DNA of 64,000 bases from Petroclostridium xylanilyticum (GTDB taxonomy: Bacteria > Bacillota > Clostridia > SK-Y3): assembly GCF_002252565.1 (NCBI RefSeq), contig NZ_NPML01000019.1:248001-312000 (forward strand), read 5' to 3'. The position numbers were made by a program, and so were the translations under genes. The notes under the pieces are model-generated. The model was not told the DNA's origin. It did no database searches and saw nothing but the letters and a program-made list of their open reading frames with translations. Below, in pieces: positions 27,296 to 40,401 of this stretch; positions within the stretch are counted from its first letter, which is position 1, and every line of letters begins with the position of its first letter.

Positions 27296-28171
27296 ATGCA
27301 GCCATATAAAGAAAATCCGATCCTATCTGAAGCTTCCTTTCCGGTTGAGGTTTTTTTAACGAATAACTTGAAAAATCATATAAAAGGTGCACCTCACTGG
27401 CATGACTTTATTGAAATCATCTATATGCTGGAAGGTACTGCGACACAGCAGATTAACGATAGATATTTTCAAGTCCGGAAAAATGATATTGTAATTGTTA
27501 ACAGCGGCGTAGTCCATGATGTAAAATGCATTGAAGGAGAGGACACCAGATATCTGGTAATCAAGTTTTTACCTGAAGTCATAAATTCCAACTATGCAAA
27601 CACTTTTGAGTCTAAGTATATTATGACATTTCTAAACAGCCAACATCATCAGATTTATCATATTGAAGACACTCTAAAAAATTCCAGGGATATATTTAAT
27701 CTAATGATGGGAATATACCAGGAATATTTGAAAAAAGAAACAGGATACGAAATTGTAATAAAAGGCCATATTTATCACCTGATTGCTTACCTTCTTCGCA
27801 ATAATATATTAAGGGCGTACCAGCCTGTAGACCTTGAAAAAAAATTAAAAAAATTGGATACTCTTTTCAAATATATTGAGAATAATTTTTTTGAAGAAAT
27901 ACCGCTGGAAAAGGCAGCAAAAATGGTAAATATGAATTATCATTACTTTTCAAAATATTTTAAGAAGATAACAGGGAAAAATTTCAAGGAATACATTGAT
28001 TATGTAAGGGTATGTGAAGCTGAAAAGCTGCTGTTATCCGAGGATATACCAATTACGCAGGTTGCCTATGATGTAGGATTCTCTAATGTATGCAGCTTCA
28101 ACCGTGTATTTAAAAGGGTTAGAAACTATCCGCCAAGTTCTATAAAAAAACCAAAAACTGCAAAGAAATGA
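27296..28171 (+). CDS. AraC-family regulator with cupin sensor
   Basis: A 291-residue protein. An N-terminal cupin-like half (about residues 15-130, with HWHDFIEIIYMLEGTATQ and VRKNDIVIVNSGVVHDV) should bind a sugar. The C-terminal pair of helix-turn-helix units (about 190-285) includes IPLEKAAKMVNMNYHYFSK and GFSNVCSFNRVFKR. It is 110 bases upstream of, and co-directional with, the GH2 beta-mannosidase and likely activates that gene and perhaps the esterase. AGAGGTGAG precedes the ATG. Confidence 0.9.
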   Translation: MQPYKENPILSEASFPVEVFLTNNLKNHIKGAPHWHDFIEIIYMLEGTATQQINDRYFQVRKNDIVIVNSGVVHDVKCIEGEDTRYLVIKFLPEVINSNYANTFESKYIMTFLNSQHHQIYHIEDTLKNSRDIFNLMMGIYQEYLKKETGYEIVIKGHIYHLIAYLLRNNILRAYQPVDLEKKLKKLDTLFKYIENNFFEEIPLEKAAKMVNMNYHYFSKYFKKITGKNFKEYIDYVRVCEAEKLLLSEDIPITQVAYDVGFSNVCSFNRVFKRVRNYPPSSIKKPKTAKK

Positions 28172-28282
28172 CCAAAAACAAAGTATATTTAAGAGGTAAA
28201 CCCTTGTATAATAGAACTTAATAAAAGGACAAAAGAACTTGAGAGCGTCCGAATTTGTTAAAAGATTTAAGGGGGAACCAGG

Positions 28283-30742
28283 ATGGTTAGTTTAAGTTTA
28301 AATGGAATTTGGAAGATGAAGCAAACAGTCAGTTCAGAATGGATCGAAGGTAAAGTTCCGGGTTCCGTTTTTAATGATTTATTAAATGCAGGAAAGATAG
28401 AGGACCCATTTTATAGGGACAATGAAGACCAGGCAAAAGAAATTGCATCCTATGATTATGAGTATGTAAGGGATTTTTATGTTGATGGAGAGTTGTTCAA
28501 ACAGGATAAAATTGTTTTATGCTGTGAAGGTCTTGATACCCTTTCGGAAATAAGGATAAACAATCAAAAGGTCGCAAACACAGATAACATGCACAGGACT
28601 TATGAATTTGACATAAAAGAACTTTTAAAAGAAGGGATGAATAATATTCATGTCATCCTCCATTCTCCATTAAAATTTGTTGAACAAAAGCATAAGGAAA
28701 ATCCATTATGGGGAGTAGCGGACGCTATTCCGGGTTATCCGCATCTCAGAAAAGCACACTATATGTTTGGTTGGGACTGGGGTCCGCAGATACCCGATTC
28801 AGGGATTTGGAGAAATATTTCTTTAAAAGGATATAGCTGTGCCAGGCTGGAAGATGTTTATGTTACACAGAACCATACAAAAGACAAAGTGTCGTTGGAT
28901 GTTCGGGTAAGGCATTTACAGTGGGATAAAGCAAATCTTAGGATCGAAGTCAGGGTGACATCTCCTGATGGAGGGATAGTTACTGCAGATGCGGTTGCAT
29001 CCGGTTTTGAAAATCACATTAATATAGATATTGAGAATCCACAATTATGGTGGCCAAATGGCTACGGTAAACAACCACTCTATAAGGTTGAGGCAGCATT
29101 AAAGAAAAATGAGACTATTCTGGATGAAAAGAATTATAATATAGGGTTAAGAACCCTTACCGTAAGAAAAGAAAAGGATCAGTGGGGGGAGTCCTTTGAG
29201 TTTAATGTAAACGGTATTTCTATTTTTGCAATGGGTGCCGATTATATTCCTGAAGATAACCTGCTTGCCCGATGCAATCCTGAAAGAACTGAAAAGCTAA
29301 TAAAGGATTGTGTAGAGGCTAATTTTAACTGTATCCGTGTATGGGGTGGAGGAATATATCCCGAGGATTACTTCTTTGACTTCTGCGATAAATACGGCTT
29401 GATTGTATGGCAGGATTTGATGTTTGCCTGTGCCGTATATGAGATGAACGATGAATTTGCGGAAAATATCAAGAAGGAAGCGGAAGATAACATAAGAAGA
29501 ATCAGACATCATGCATGTCTTGGATTATGGTGCGGCAATAATGAAATGGAATGGGGCTGGGTAGCCTGGGATTTTCCTAAAACTGCAAAACTTAGGACCG
29601 ATTATATAAAACAGTTTGAGATTCTCCTGCCACAGGTAGCAAAAGAAACAGACCCAAATACTTTTTACTGGCCTGCATCCCCATCATCCGGCGGCGGATT
29701 TGAGGATCCCAACAATGAAAATATGGGAGATGTGCACTACTGGGATGTGTGGCACGGACTTAAGCCTTTTACCGATTATAGAAATTACTATTTCAGATTT
29801 GCTTCGGAATTTGGATTCCAGTCTTTCCCATGCTTGAAGACTGTAGAGTCCTTTACTTTGCCTGAAGATAGGAATATATTCTCCTATGTAATGGAAAAGC
29901 ATCAGAAGAACGGTGCGGCAAATGGGAAAATACTGTATTATCTTTCTGAAAACTTTAAGTATCCAAAGGATTTTGATTCATTATTATATACTTCACAGAT
30001 TCTGCAGGCGGAAGCAATAAAATACGGTGTGGAGCACTGGAGACGCAATCGGGGAAGATGTATGGGTGCGATCTACTGGCAGTTGAATGACTGCTGGCCG
30101 GTGGCATCCTGGTCTAGTATAGACAGCTTTGGCAGGTGGAAGGCATTGCACTATTTCGCCAAGAAGTTCTTTGCACCGGTTTTACTATCTGCCTGCGAAG
30201 AAGGAACGCAAGTAGGACTTTATGTAACAAATGATACACTAGCCCAGGTAAAAGGAAAAATTATATGGAGTTTAAGAAATAACAGATCAGAAATTATCCG
30301 GGAAGGTTCAAAGGAAATTGCAGTAGATGCTTTAAATGCCGCAATATGTGAACAATTGGATTTTAGTGATGTCCTCACAAGTAAAGAACTGCTTAGAAGC
30401 ACCTATCTGGAGTATTCACTAATTATAGATAATAACTGCATAAGTGCCGGGACGGTATTATTTACAAAAGCAAAACATTTTGAGTTTATTGACCCTGAAA
30501 TTATAGTAGATGTAGGAGAACAAGCAGATAGATTTATTATTACGGTTCAATCAAAAACTTTTGCTAAATATGTGGAACTGGACATTAAAGATTCAGACTG
30601 TAAGTTTAGCGACAATTACTTTGATATTTCGGCAGGAACTATCAAAGAAGTAGAGGTTAAAAAGGATAGCTTATCCAGAAATATTACCTTGGATGAACTC
30701 AAAGAGAAGCTAACTGTTAGAAGTATATTTAATATAGCGTAA
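28283..30742 (+). CDS. Beta-mannosidase, GH2
   Basis: An 819-residue glycosidase with the multidomain GH2 plan: sugar-binding jelly roll, immunoglobulin-like domain, (beta/alpha)8 barrel and C-terminal domains. In the barrel, WGGGIYPEDYFFDFCDKYGL and LWCGNNEMEWG (acid/base glutamate after NN) are typical of beta-mannosidases, as is the nucleophile segment RFASEFGFQSFP. No signal peptide: it hydrolyses mannose from imported mannooligosaccharides in the cytoplasm, complementing the phosphorolytic route. It lies behind an AraC regulator and is followed by a terminator. Confidence 0.93.
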   Translation: MVSLSLNGIWKMKQTVSSEWIEGKVPGSVFNDLLNAGKIEDPFYRDNEDQAKEIASYDYEYVRDFYVDGELFKQDKIVLCCEGLDTLSEIRINNQKVANTDNMHRTYEFDIKELLKEGMNNIHVILHSPLKFVEQKHKENPLWGVADAIPGYPHLRKAHYMFGWDWGPQIPDSGIWRNISLKGYSCARLEDVYVTQNHTKDKVSLDVRVRHLQWDKANLRIEVRVTSPDGGIVTADAVASGFENHINIDIENPQLWWPNGYGKQPLYKVEAALKKNETILDEKNYNIGLRTLTVRKEKDQWGESFEFNVNGISIFAMGADYIPEDNLLARCNPERTEKLIKDCVEANFNCIRVWGGGIYPEDYFFDFCDKYGLIVWQDLMFACAVYEMNDEFAENIKKEAEDNIRRIRHHACLGLWCGNNEMEWGWVAWDFPKTAKLRTDYIKQFEILLPQVAKETDPNTFYWPASPSSGGGFEDPNNENMGDVHYWDVWHGLKPFTDYRNYYFRFASEFGFQSFPCLKTVESFTLPEDRNIFSYVMEKHQKNGAANGKILYYLSENFKYPKDFDSLLYTSQILQAEAIKYGVEHWRRNRGRCMGAIYWQLNDCWPVASWSSIDSFGRWKALHYFAKKFFAPVLLSACEEGTQVGLYVTNDTLAQVKGKIIWSLRNNRSEIIREGSKEIAVDALNAAICEQLDFSDVLTSKELLRSTYLEYSLIIDNNCISAGTVLFTKAKHFEFIDPEIIVDVGEQADRFIITVQSKTFAKYVELDIKDSDCKFSDNYFDISAGTIKEVEVKKDSLSRNITLDELKEKLTVRSIFNIA

Positions 30743-30761
30743 TTTTGGAATAATAAAGAAC

Positions 30762-30806
30762 AATAAATAAGATGATACTCGGAAGTATCATCTTATTTAT
30801 TGATAT
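30762..30806 (+). terminator. Terminator after the beta-mannosidase gene
   Basis: AATAAGATGATACTCGG pairs with GAAGTATCATCTTATT. The core GATGATACYCGGAAGTAT is shared with the hairpin at 27126. Confidence 0.8.
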
Positions 30807-30900
30807 ATAAAATATTGAAGAATTAAGCATATGCCATTTTCCCTCTGGATTGGGGAATTGGCCTTCCTAATTATATTAATATCATAGAATAACTTACATA

Positions 30901-30930
30901 GAAAAAAGAGCAGGTAGTGCTGCTCTTATG
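30901..30930 (-). terminator. Terminator of the arsR-aldo/keto reductase operon
   Basis: AAGAGCAG pairs with CTGCTCTT and a T-run follows on the minus strand. Confidence 0.8.
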
Positions 30931-30976
30931 TTGGTTTTAAAGACTATTTAACTTTGTCCGTTTAAGACTATATTCT

Positions 30977-32071
30977 CTATATATTTGCAATATACTTTAA
31001 CCGCTCAATAATCGGCAAATGCTGTGTACACTGCGCCTCACACTTACCACATTCAATACATTCAGCAGCTTTTTCTTTATTCATCCCCCAATGCCATTTT
31101 AATCGGTCACTGATAGCTGTATTTTCTTTATTAAGAATATACATATTATATGCATCCATGTATTTAGGAATTTCAATGTCCTTAGGACATCCTTTACAAT
31201 ACTGGCAGCCAGTACAAAGCGCGTCCAGTGATTCGTTCAACATTTTTGCCATCTTGTTTAGTTTTTCTTCTGTCATTTCACCAAAGTTTTCTCCTGCTTT
31301 TACATTTTCCTCAACTTCTTCTATTGTACCCATACCAGGAAGTACTACAGTGATTTCTTTATGGGATGCATTGAACTTTAAAGCAGCCTGAACTAAGGAA
31401 TCATTTTCATTCTCTTTTATAAAAGAGTAAAACTCAGGATTTTGAGGAATAATTCCTCCACCAAGCGGATTCATTGTTACTACTCCCAATCCCTTTTCAT
31501 AGGCTGCTTTAATACCCCTCTGACGGAATGCAAAATTTGTTGCATTATAGCCAAGGGTTACCCCTTCAAAATAGCCTTCATTCACTATTGTCTCAATATC
31601 CTCCCCATTACAATGAGTAGAAAACACAATATGCTCAATAAGTCCTTCTTCTTTTGCCTTTAGAGCTCCTTCATAAGGACCACCCGGTGCCATAACCTTT
31701 CTATATTGCTCTAAATTAAGAATACACCACATATTAAAGAACGTAATCTTTTCCAAGCCCATCCTTTTAAGGGATTTCTCTATTCTTCGTCTTACATCGT
31801 CTGCGTTTTTTTCACTCCATATAGCACTTTTTGTTGACACATAAAAAGGATTTGGCATATCTTTAAAAGCCTCACCCATGATTTCTTCACTTTTATCGTC
31901 ACAATAATTAGGGGCAGTATCAAAATAGTTAACTCCTAATTCGCTTGCCCTTCTGACAACTGCTGCACATTTTTCCATGGACTTAGAATAATCTTCTTTT
32001 CTAAATCTCATTCCTCCAAATCCTATTACAGATACTTTTTTACCGGTTTTTCCGTATTCTTTGTATTGCAT
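30977..32071 (-). CDS. Aldo/keto reductase with C-terminal ferredoxin-like domain
   Basis: A barrel oxidoreductase of about 364 residues. The N-terminal part begins MQYKEYGKTGKKVSVIGFGGMRF; the catalytic tyrosine lies in NYFDTAPNY. The C-terminal extension carries two cysteine clusters (CTGCQYCKGCP and CIECGKCEAQC) expected to bind [4Fe-4S] centres. An earlier ATG at 32089 is itself part of the AGGAGG site, so the ATG at 32071 is preferred. Members occur widely in anaerobes with poorly defined substrates. Expressed together with the ArsR protein that ends a few bases upstream. Confidence 0.9.
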   Translation of the reverse strand: MQYKEYGKTGKKVSVIGFGGMRFRKEDYSKSMEKCAAVVRRASELGVNYFDTAPNYCDDKSEEIMGEAFKDMPNPFYVSTKSAIWSEKNADDVRRRIEKSLKRMGLEKITFFNMWCILNLEQYRKVMAPGGPYEGALKAKEEGLIEHIVFSTHCNGEDIETIVNEGYFEGVTLGYNATNFAFRQRGIKAAYEKGLGVVTMNPLGGGIIPQNPEFYSFIKENENDSLVQAALKFNASHKEITVVLPGMGTIEEVEENVKAGENFGEMTEEKLNKMAKMLNESLDALCTGCQYCKGCPKDIEIPKYMDAYNMYILNKENTAISDRLKWHWGMNKEKAAECIECGKCEAQCTQHLPIIERLKYIANI

Positions 32072-32094
32072 ATTACTCGTCCTCCTCATTGTAT

Positions 32095-32385
32095 TTACTT
32101 AATTTCGTCCTGAAAGTCATAAAAGGTTTCTTGTATCTTCTCAGTGTTTACCACATAGTAGCAAAAAGTATCACTTTTTTCACATTGTACTAATTCTGCT
32201 TGTTTTAATATTTTTAAATGATGTGAAACGTTAGGTTGTGAAACTCCCAGTGCTTCCGCCAGCTCACAGACACACAATTCTTTCTTTTTTGCCTGTTTGT
32301 TAGCTGACAATAATTTTAATAATTTTATTCTTAGAGGATCGGATAACGCTTTAAATACTTCTGCAAGTTCCTCAGCGTTGGGCAT
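32095..32385 (-). CDS. ArsR-family metal(loid)-responsive repressor
   Basis: A 96-residue winged helix protein. The DNA-recognition region CELAEALGVSQPNVSHHLKIL is preceded by ELCVC, the CxC motif that binds As(III) or similar thiophilic metals in ArsR itself. GGAGGTG precedes the ATG. It is followed within ten bases by the aldo/keto reductase, so that reductase is the likely regulated gene; no arsenite pump or arsenate reductase is nearby. Confidence 0.9.
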   Translation of the reverse strand: MPNAEELAEVFKALSDPLRIKLLKLLSANKQAKKKELCVCELAEALGVSQPNVSHHLKILKQAELVQCEKSDTFCYYVVNTEKIQETFYDFQDEIK

Positions 32386-32488
32386 CTATTCACCTCCTGC
32401 TAAAATATATATAAATATGTAAATATATAAATATTTCACTATATTTATATTATATCTAAATTACAATTTTTTCAATACTATTTTCAAT

Positions 32489-32554
32489 AAGTTCACGGTT
32501 GACAGTTCACAGAATTAGATACAAAACTAAAATCTGTTAACCATGAACTGTGAG
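32489..32554. repeat. Heptad-armed inverted repeat, AGTTCAC family
   Basis: Left arm AGTTCAC, GGTTGAC, AGTTCAC, AG; right arm CTGTTAACCATGAACTGTGAG. Short and diverged. It lies between the dapB-like terminator and arsR. Confidence 0.75.
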
Positions 32555-32576
32555 TATTCATAATTATTTTACTGTA

Positions 32577-32622
32577 AAAAAGAAATGGAAGTATAGAAAA
32601 CTCTATACTTCCATTTCTTTCA
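32577..32622 (-). terminator. Terminator of the dapB-like gene
   Basis: A long stem: AAAGAAATGGAAGTATAGA pairs with TCTATACTTCCATTTCTTT, followed by a T-rich stretch on the minus strand. Confidence 0.9.
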
Positions 32623-32628
32623 TTTGCA

Positions 32629-33516
32629 TTATACAGACATCTCATTTTCAGCCATTTCAACATTAAAGTGCCTTTGCTTTTTGAAATAAGCTTCTCTCTC
32701 CAAGTATCTGGTCATTATACGTTTTAAATCTAACACATCAGTCATTTCAAAAAAACCAACCTTCTCATGAACAAATCTTACAGCTTTTAATGCTCCCAAT
32801 GCAAAAGCCGTTCTCGCAAATGATTCGTGTATTATCTCAACTTTATCATACTCTCCAGCCATTATGACCCTATGCCTTCCAATAATTCCTCCAGCTCTTA
32901 CTGCATGAATAGGTATTTCATTATAGTCAAGGTCACGAGGATAAATATTACTATTTGCAGACATTCCTTTTAATACTTCTTCAGCTATTTTCTTAGCAGT
33001 ACCGGAAGGCGCGTCTTTCTTATTTTTAAAGTGAGACTCGATAATAGTGCAATCATAACCTTCCAAAATGCTTGCAGCCAAGTTTGTAAGAACCATCAAA
33101 ACATTTACTCCTAAAGTAATATTAGGGGCATGTACAATACCTGTCTTATTGTTTTTCGCAATAGACATAAGCTTCTTAGATTGAATTTCAGTAAATCCCG
33201 TAGTTCCTATGACCATACGAACTCTCATTTTACCTAGAATCTCAGCATTCCGAATGGTAGCTTCAGAGTCTGAAAAATCAATTGCTACATCCGGCTTATA
33301 TTTAAAAATATTTTTTTCTAAGTTACTACAACTGTCAATAATTATCCCTGTATCTCTTGATTCTAATATTTCTCCCAAGTCCTTACCAATTTTATCACTA
33401 TTCTCACTACATACAGCCATTACTAATTCCATATCAATTTGCTTTAATAAAACCCTGGCAATTTCTTTTCCCGTTCTCCCCAAACCAATTAAACAAATAC
33501 GAATTAAATCCGCCAT
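32629..33516 (-). CDS. 4-hydroxy-tetrahydrodipicolinate reductase-like protein
   Basis: A 295-residue NAD(P)-dependent reductase of the DapB fold. The N-terminal Rossmann fingerprint is CLIGLGRTGKEIA. The DapB signature ESHFKNKKDAPSGTAKKIA keeps the substrate-binding K-DAPSGTA, but the second of the two usual histidines (HH) is replaced by phenylalanine. It is longer than E. coli DapB (273). It may be the lysine/DAP pathway enzyme or a paralogue acting on another imine. It is transcribed alone, divergently from the BusR-like gene, and ends at a very strong terminator. Confidence 0.75.
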   Translation of the reverse strand: MADLIRICLIGLGRTGKEIARVLLKQIDMELVMAVCSENSDKIGKDLGEILESRDTGIIIDSCSNLEKNIFKYKPDVAIDFSDSEATIRNAEILGKMRVRMVIGTTGFTEIQSKKLMSIAKNNKTGIVHAPNITLGVNVLMVLTNLAASILEGYDCTIIESHFKNKKDAPSGTAKKIAEEVLKGMSANSNIYPRDLDYNEIPIHAVRAGGIIGRHRVIMAGEYDKVEIIHESFARTAFALGALKAVRFVHEKVGFFEMTDVLDLKRIMTRYLEREAYFKKQRHFNVEMAENEMSV

Positions 33517-33748
33517 TTTTATCCCTCCTGTATGTATTTCATTTTATTATAATTATATGTATGTGACAATCTTATTATACTAAATAAGTTGTCACTTGTC
33601 AATATTTGTAGTATAATTACTTTAAAACTACTCAGACCAAAGGCTTTGCTTAATCTCAATCTTTATATATAAACAAAATACTTTAAAATTTAAATAAGAT
33701 TGGGTATAATATTTTTTATGAAATATCGAGAAAAATTGGAGGTTAAAT

Positions 33749-34393
33749 ATGTCAAAAAGCAGCCTTTCGGCGAGATATCAACAAATTGCATTAGATATTG
33801 CACAACGGATAGTGAATAAAGAATTCAGTATTGGAGAAAAAATTCACGGAAGGTCTGTCCTTGCCAGCATGTATAATGTATCACCGGAGACAATACGCAA
33901 AGCTGTAGCGTTACTGCAGGATATGGATGTGCTTCAAGTAAATCAAGGCAGTGGAATTGTTATAAACTCAATCGATAAAGCGTATAATTTTATTCAAAGA
34001 TTTAAATATCTTGACTCTGTTAGCTCGTTAAAGCACGATCTTGAAAAACTGATAGAACAAAAAAAGCAAATAGATGAAGAACTGGAAAAAACGCTAAATA
34101 GTATTATAGAATATTCCGACAAACTTAAAAATTTGTCTCCATATAATCCTGTTGAGGTTGAAGTCTCAGAAAAATGCCCGTATATTGGCAGCAGTATCTC
34201 AGAAATGAAATTTTGGCAAAATACAGGCGGTACTGTTGTTGCACTTAGAAAAGGAGATAATCTTATCGTTTCTCCAGGCCCTTATGCAGTATTGGAAGAA
34301 GGCGATGTAATTGTTGTTGTGGGTGGCAATGACATACTCAAAGATGTGGAAAAATTTATTAACGGGAAAGATTCAGATTTAGACTCAGATTGA
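33749..34393 (+). CDS. BusR-like regulator: GntR winged helix plus RCK_C domain
   Basis: A 214-residue protein combining a GntR-type winged helix (about residues 8-75, VLASMYNVSPETIRKAVALLQD), a coiled-coil-like helix (about 90-128) and a TrkA-C/RCK_C domain (about 135-205, ending VVVGGNDILKDVEKF). This domain order and length match BusR, the c-di-AMP-responsive repressor of glycine-betaine uptake in lactococci and streptococci. No osmolyte or potassium transporter adjoins it here, so its targets are elsewhere. GGAGG precedes the ATG. Confidence 0.8.
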   Translation: MSKSSLSARYQQIALDIAQRIVNKEFSIGEKIHGRSVLASMYNVSPETIRKAVALLQDMDVLQVNQGSGIVINSIDKAYNFIQRFKYLDSVSSLKHDLEKLIEQKKQIDEELEKTLNSIIEYSDKLKNLSPYNPVEVEVSEKCPYIGSSISEMKFWQNTGGTVVALRKGDNLIVSPGPYAVLEEGDVIVVVGGNDILKDVEKFINGKDSDLDSD

Positions 34394-34498
34394 AATTAAA
34401 CTGTGAAAATAAATACACATTCATTTGTCTAATTTTAAACTGGTAAGTAGATTATTATGTTTTATTAGCAGAATAAAAATATAATGTATTGAGTATAA

Positions 34499-34540
34499 AA
34501 ATAGAAGCTGACTAGATATACTAATCAGCTTCTATTTTTT
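34499..34540. terminator. Bidirectional terminator between busR-like gene and rRNA operon
   Basis: AAATAGAAGCTGA pairs with TCAGCTTCTATTTTTT; T-tracts on both sides. It serves both the plus-strand regulator and the minus-strand rRNA-tRNA unit. Confidence 0.85.
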
Positions 34541-34615
34541 GGCTCCTCAAGTAGGACTCGAACCTACGACCCTGCGGTTAACAGCCGCATGCTCTACCGA
34601 CTGAGCTATTGAGGA
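34540..34615 (-). tRNA. tRNA-Asn (GTT)
   Basis: A complete cloverleaf beginning TCCTCAATAGCTCAG and ending in encoded CCA. The anticodon loop CTGTTAACC gives GTT. It is the last gene of the rRNA operon. Confidence 0.97.
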
Positions 34616-34621
34616 ATATCG

Positions 34622-34740
34622 GTTCCGGCAACGACCTACTTTCCCGGGAGGTCCCCCTCCAAGTATCATCGGCACGATGGAGCTTAACTACCGTGTTCGG
34701 AATGGGAACGGGTGTGTCCTCCATGTCATTGTCACCGGAT
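34622..34740 (-). rRNA. rrf: 5S ribosomal RNA
   Basis: Recognised from the conserved segments CACACCCGTTCCCATTCCGA and GGGAAAGTAGGTCGTTGCCG. Ends approximate. Confidence 0.95.
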
Positions 34741-34755
34741 AATTCAACTGTGTCT

Positions 34756-34896
34756 AGTTCACAGTTCACGGTTCACAGGTCACGGTTTGAATTCTTAACC
34801 TGCTCTTTTAATTGCCTTAGGTACTCTTTCTTGTTCACCAGCATGTTCCCCATTCACCTTTCTACTGTGAACTGTGAACCATGAACTGTGAACTGT
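34756..34896. repeat. Heptad-armed inverted repeat in the 23S-5S spacer
   Basis: Left arm AGTTCAC, AGTTCAC, GGTTCAC, AGGTCAC; right arm (34864-34896) is CTGTGAA, CTGTGAA, CCATGAA, CTGTGAA. They enclose about 75 bases. Confidence 0.85.
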
Positions 34897-35015
34897 TTCA
34901 TGTACCCTCAAAACTATACAATGTAAAACATGAGGTTTTTGCAAAAACCTTCTTCATATATTCTTTCCCGCAATTAACCTCGTCTTTAATAATTATTCAT
35001 TGTTAATTGCTTTCT

Positions 35016-37860
<2,845 letters not shown>

Positions 37861-37867
37861 TTGTTTT

Positions 37868-37934
37868 AGTGTGGAGTGGGAAGTGGATAGTGGGGAGTTC
37901 CCTCCTCCAGTCCTTACTTCCTTATCCTTCACTT
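37868..37934. repeat. Heptad-armed repeat in the 16S-23S spacer, copy near 23S
   Basis: GTGGAGT, GGGAAGT, GGATAGT, GGGGAG, then a diverged reverse arm ending ACTTCCTTATCCTTCAC. GGGGAGT family. Confidence 0.7.
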
Positions 37935-38082
37935 TTTGAACATTCTGGTGTTCTCCTGTTTTTAGAATTATATGAGTAAAGTTTTCCTTTGAAATTACAG
38001 TGTAATACAGTGTTCTCCACTGCAGTTACCCTATGATCTTTTCCTCATGTCTTTACATTGTTTAGTTTTCAAGGTACATTGT

Positions 38083-38229
38083 CAGTGAGGAGTGTGGAGT
38101 GATTAGTGGGGAGTTTCCCCTTCTGCTACTCTGCACTTCTACACTACTATTGAAAAACCTTTTATTAGCTTCATGCTTTCATGGGTAATGGTTTTCTCCC
38201 CACTCCCCACTATTCACTGTCCACTAATG
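38083..38229. repeat. Heptad-armed inverted repeat in the 16S-23S spacer
   Basis: Left arm CAGTGAG, GAGTGTG, GAGTGAT, TAGTGGG, GAG; right arm (38195-38229) CTCCCCACTCCCCACTATT and on. GGGGAGT family. The spacer (37861-38353) has no tRNA. Confidence 0.8.
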
Positions 38230-38347
38230 AATTGGTCTTTCAAAATTAAACAGCGTAAGCGTTCTCAGACATTACTTATCGTAATGTATCGACCATAGGA
38301 TTCGTTCCTTACTTTAATAATTATTAATTATTAATTGGAACTTCTCT

Positions 38348-39872
<1,525 letters not shown>

Positions 39873-39873
39873 T

Positions 39874-40080
39874 GTTCACGGTTCACAGGTCACGGTTCAC
39901 TGTTCACTGAACCTCTTCTGTCAACCCAATCTGTTCCCCGTTATATATTAATCGTTCAATTTAGCTCATAAACTATTACTAACTTACTTTATTAAGTACG
40001 CTAGGTTTACTCATTTTTTGTTCACACTTTCACTCTCACCGCTCACTTCTGTGAACTGCGAACCGTGAACTGTGAACTAT
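39874..40080. repeat. Heptad arms flanking the 16S leader
   Basis: Arm one (39874-39913): GTTCACG, GTTCACA, GGTCACG, GTTCACT, GTTCACT. Arm two (40049-40080) is the reverse complement type, CTGTGAA, CTGCGAA, CCGTGAA, CTGTGAA. They lie between the rRNA promoter and 16S. Confidence 0.8.
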
Positions 40081-40179
40081 AATCAACGAGAACCTCTTAC
40101 GCTGTTTACTTTTCAAAGACCAATTATCATATATTCACTCTTTCGAGTGATTAATCGACTTTTACCGCCGACTTTTATA

Positions 40180-40208
40180 ATGTTACCACATTAATTTATA
40201 TTTGTCAA
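40180..40208 (-). promoter_or_regulatory. rRNA operon promoter
   Basis: TTGACA (40208-40203), 17-base spacer, TAACAT (40185-40180). It is about 310 bases upstream of 16S. A GC-rich discriminator-like stretch (GTCGGCGG) follows. The rest of 40209-40401 is AT-rich with a GCGAGT/ACTCGC hairpin at about 40229 and no gene. Confidence 0.7.
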
Positions 40209-40401
40209 TAACAAAATTATATTTTTTAGCGAGTTATCCTGCACTGTTTGCATCACTCGCTATCGCCGACAGCTATATTAATATAGCATATACTTTTTTC
40301 TGTTTCAACTGATATAGCATTCTATTTAATATAACTAATACAATTTATTTAGTTATTTTTACTTTTTTCTTGTTTTTTCAACGTTATACACTTATATACT
40401 C

